In this document: positions 45,072 to 46,015 of the stretch, piece after piece
How the letters are laid out: each line of letters opens with the position of its first letter
Numbering within the stretch: position 1 is the first letter of the stretch
From: Bacteroidetes bacterium GWF2_33_38
Lineage (GTDB): Bacteria; Bacteroidota; Bacteroidia; Bacteroidales; GWF2-33-38
DNA length: 46,015 bases
Direction: 5' to 3'
NCBI GenBank assembly: GCA_001769505.1
Contig: MEOF01000001.1
Coordinates: forward strand, 1 to 46,015
Position numbers and translations under genes: made by a program
The notes under the pieces: model-generated
The model's database searches: none
Told to the model about the DNA's origin: nothing
The model's input: the letters and a program-made list of their open reading frames with translations, nothing else

Positions 45072-46015
45072 CGTCATTCGGAACTCCTATATTATTAATG
45101 CGAATTAAGGGTTAAAAATTAAACCAATAAAAGCAGCTGAAATTTTAGCATACACATGAACTAAGAGACCATTAGTAGACCGAACCTTGCTAGCTCTTTG
45201 AATATCTGTTTTTTGAATAATCCAATTAAAAAAAGACTCAACAGGTTGCCTAATAGCAGAAACGGCTTTAGAATAAAGTTCATTATATGCAAAATCCCTT
45301 TGATTTTGTTCTATGCTATGTCCTTTAATACTTTTTATAGGAGTCATCATCTCTGAATTTTGAGCTTCTTTAAGCTTTTTAAAGTACGGAGTGTCAATAT
45401 ATATTTTATCGCCAAAAAAAACTCTATTTTCTAGACTTCCCCATGATTCCTTGAATACATTTAAATCATTTTCAGAAGCCTTTGTTATTACAATATCTTC
45501 TGGATAAGGCAGTTTTGATGGTCTGCAAAATCCTAAAAAATGTAATTTTAGTCCATAATACCACATATTTTTAGTTGAACTATACGTTTTATCTGTTATT
45601 TCTCTTGCAACTTTACTTGAACGTTTGCCTGAGCATGTGATAATAGGAACAGAATCTAACACGCTTTTTGTTAAATCACAATCTTGGGGTAGATTGCTAT
45701 GCAAAATATTAGAGGCTAACATTCGAAATGCTTCTGGCATGCGGTTTAAACGAGTAATAAAGGCTGTGTATGTTCCAAGTTTTGGAAACCACGAACGTAA
45801 ATATTCATTCGCAAATCTGTGTATTTGGGTTAACACGAATTTTTGTTCTTGATTTGTTACAAATAAATAAATTGTCATTATTTCTTGGTCTGTAAATTCT
45901 GGTTCATCATTATTACTAAATCGCTGACAAAAAAATTGTAAATTTTCTTCATAAACTTTACATACATAAAAGTAAATTTCTATTAACTTTAACGCCTTAG
46001 CCTCTGGAATCATAT
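45070..46015 (-). mobile_element. IS982-family insertion sequence (right part beyond the window)
   Basis: It carries a transposase on the minus strand. The inner end appears to lie near 45070, where ACCGTCATTCGGAAC starts a terminal-repeat-like sequence. The outer end is beyond the window, so neither target duplications nor the opposite repeat can be checked. Confidence 0.7.
45105..46013 (-). CDS. IS982-family transposase
   Basis: A 302-aa DDE transposase. It has the IS982 N-terminal helical region (EFTDQEIMTIYLFVTNQEQKF), the first Asp in SVLDSVPIITC, the second in RVFFGDKIYIDTPYF, and the Glu in AIRQPVESFFNWI. The KIYIDTPYFKKL and RASKVRSTNGLLVHV segments are typical. Length is near the family norm, so the ATG at 46013 may be the true start, but only two bases lie beyond it and a longer start cannot be excluded. 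It appears intact. Confidence 0.88.
   Translation of the reverse strand: MIPEAKALKLIEIYFYVCKVYEENLQFFCQRFSNNDEPEFTDQEIMTIYLFVTNQEQKFVLTQIHRFANEYLRSWFPKLGTYTAFITRLNRMPEAFRMLASNILHSNLPQDCDLTKSVLDSVPIITCSGKRSSKVAREITDKTYSSTKNMWYYGLKLHFLGFCRPSKLPYPEDIVITKASENDLNVFKESWGSLENRVFFGDKIYIDTPYFKKLKEAQNSEMMTPIKSIKGHSIEQNQRDFAYNELYSKAVSAIRQPVESFFNWIIQKTDIQRASKVRSTNGLLVHVYAKISAAFIGLIFNP

Noticed and set aside
1-46015. CRISPR array, tRNA or rRNA genes
   Set aside because: No regularly spaced repeats and no cloverleaf or rRNA-like sequences were seen. The protein-level tandem repeats at 8.4-10.1 kb are MORN units.

Overview
The window is about 46 kb of AT-rich bacterial chromosome (roughly one third G+C by eye) from a member of the Bacteroidota. 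The evidence is a protein with a type IX secretion (T9SS) C-terminal sorting domain, a TonB-dependent receptor paired with a DUF4249 protein, PadR/PspC and TolC/RND sets of the Bacteroidota kind, and promoters matching the Bacteroidota consensus (TTG, 17-23 nt, TAnnTTTG) in front of several genes. Most of the window is ordinary core genome. Several small mobile or repeat elements are set into it.

Layout. 1-2.7 kb is a cassette-like unit: the tail of an unknown gene, then a 788-aa RloC-like ATPase/anticodon-nuclease candidate, closed by a ~130-bp imperfect palindrome. 2.8-4.0 kb holds a DUF4143 ATPase. 4.1-6.0 kb holds a PspC-domain membrane protein and its PadR regulator. 6.2-8.2 kb holds comF, a DUF2147 protein and an outer-membrane beta-barrel. 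8.3-11.5 kb holds a secreted protein of about 22 MORN-like repeats, a PapD-chaperone-like periplasmic protein and a small secreted protein. 11.9-13.8 kb is a TonB/ExbD/ExbB operon. 14.0-17.4 kb is leuS, whose coding sequence is interrupted in frame by a DUF559 (Vsr-like endonuclease) element. 17.5-22.8 kb holds an ABCG-type transporter, two secreted proteins of unknown function and a SiaB-type kinase. 22.9-24.8 kb is cysteine biosynthesis (cysE, cysK). 24.9-31.0 kb holds tag, a polytopic membrane protein and a very large T9SS substrate. 31.1-34.6 kb holds a NifX-like protein, a small Cys-rich protein, efp, lpxD and a PP2C/SpoIIE phosphatase. 34.6-35.3 kb is a repeat and IS-remnant zone. 35.3-44.5 kb is a leftward MarR-TolC-HlyD-RND efflux set followed by a TonB-dependent receptor and DUF4249 protein. 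The right end holds a third palindromic repeat, a gene fragment and an IS982-family transposase.

Three observations stand out. First, the essential leuS gene carries an in-frame element of about 426 bp, bounded by two GC-rich hairpins, which encodes an apparently intact DUF559 nuclease domain inside the LeuRS editing domain. Second, three copies of an attC-like imperfect palindrome lie at 2.5, 35.0 and 44.7 kb; one closes the RloC-like unit, one carries a strong promoter and a short ORF, and one ends a gene broken by an IS. Third, a pair of 146-bp MITE-like elements matches the end of an IS remnant at 34.7 kb, and one of them supplies the stop codon of comF.

Functional assignments come from motif recognition by eye. 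No database search, alignment or structure prediction was run. Where translation from the longest frame would need a TTG start (2770, 23828, 44050) or an implausible leader, I moved the start to the ATG supported by a promoter or signal peptide.
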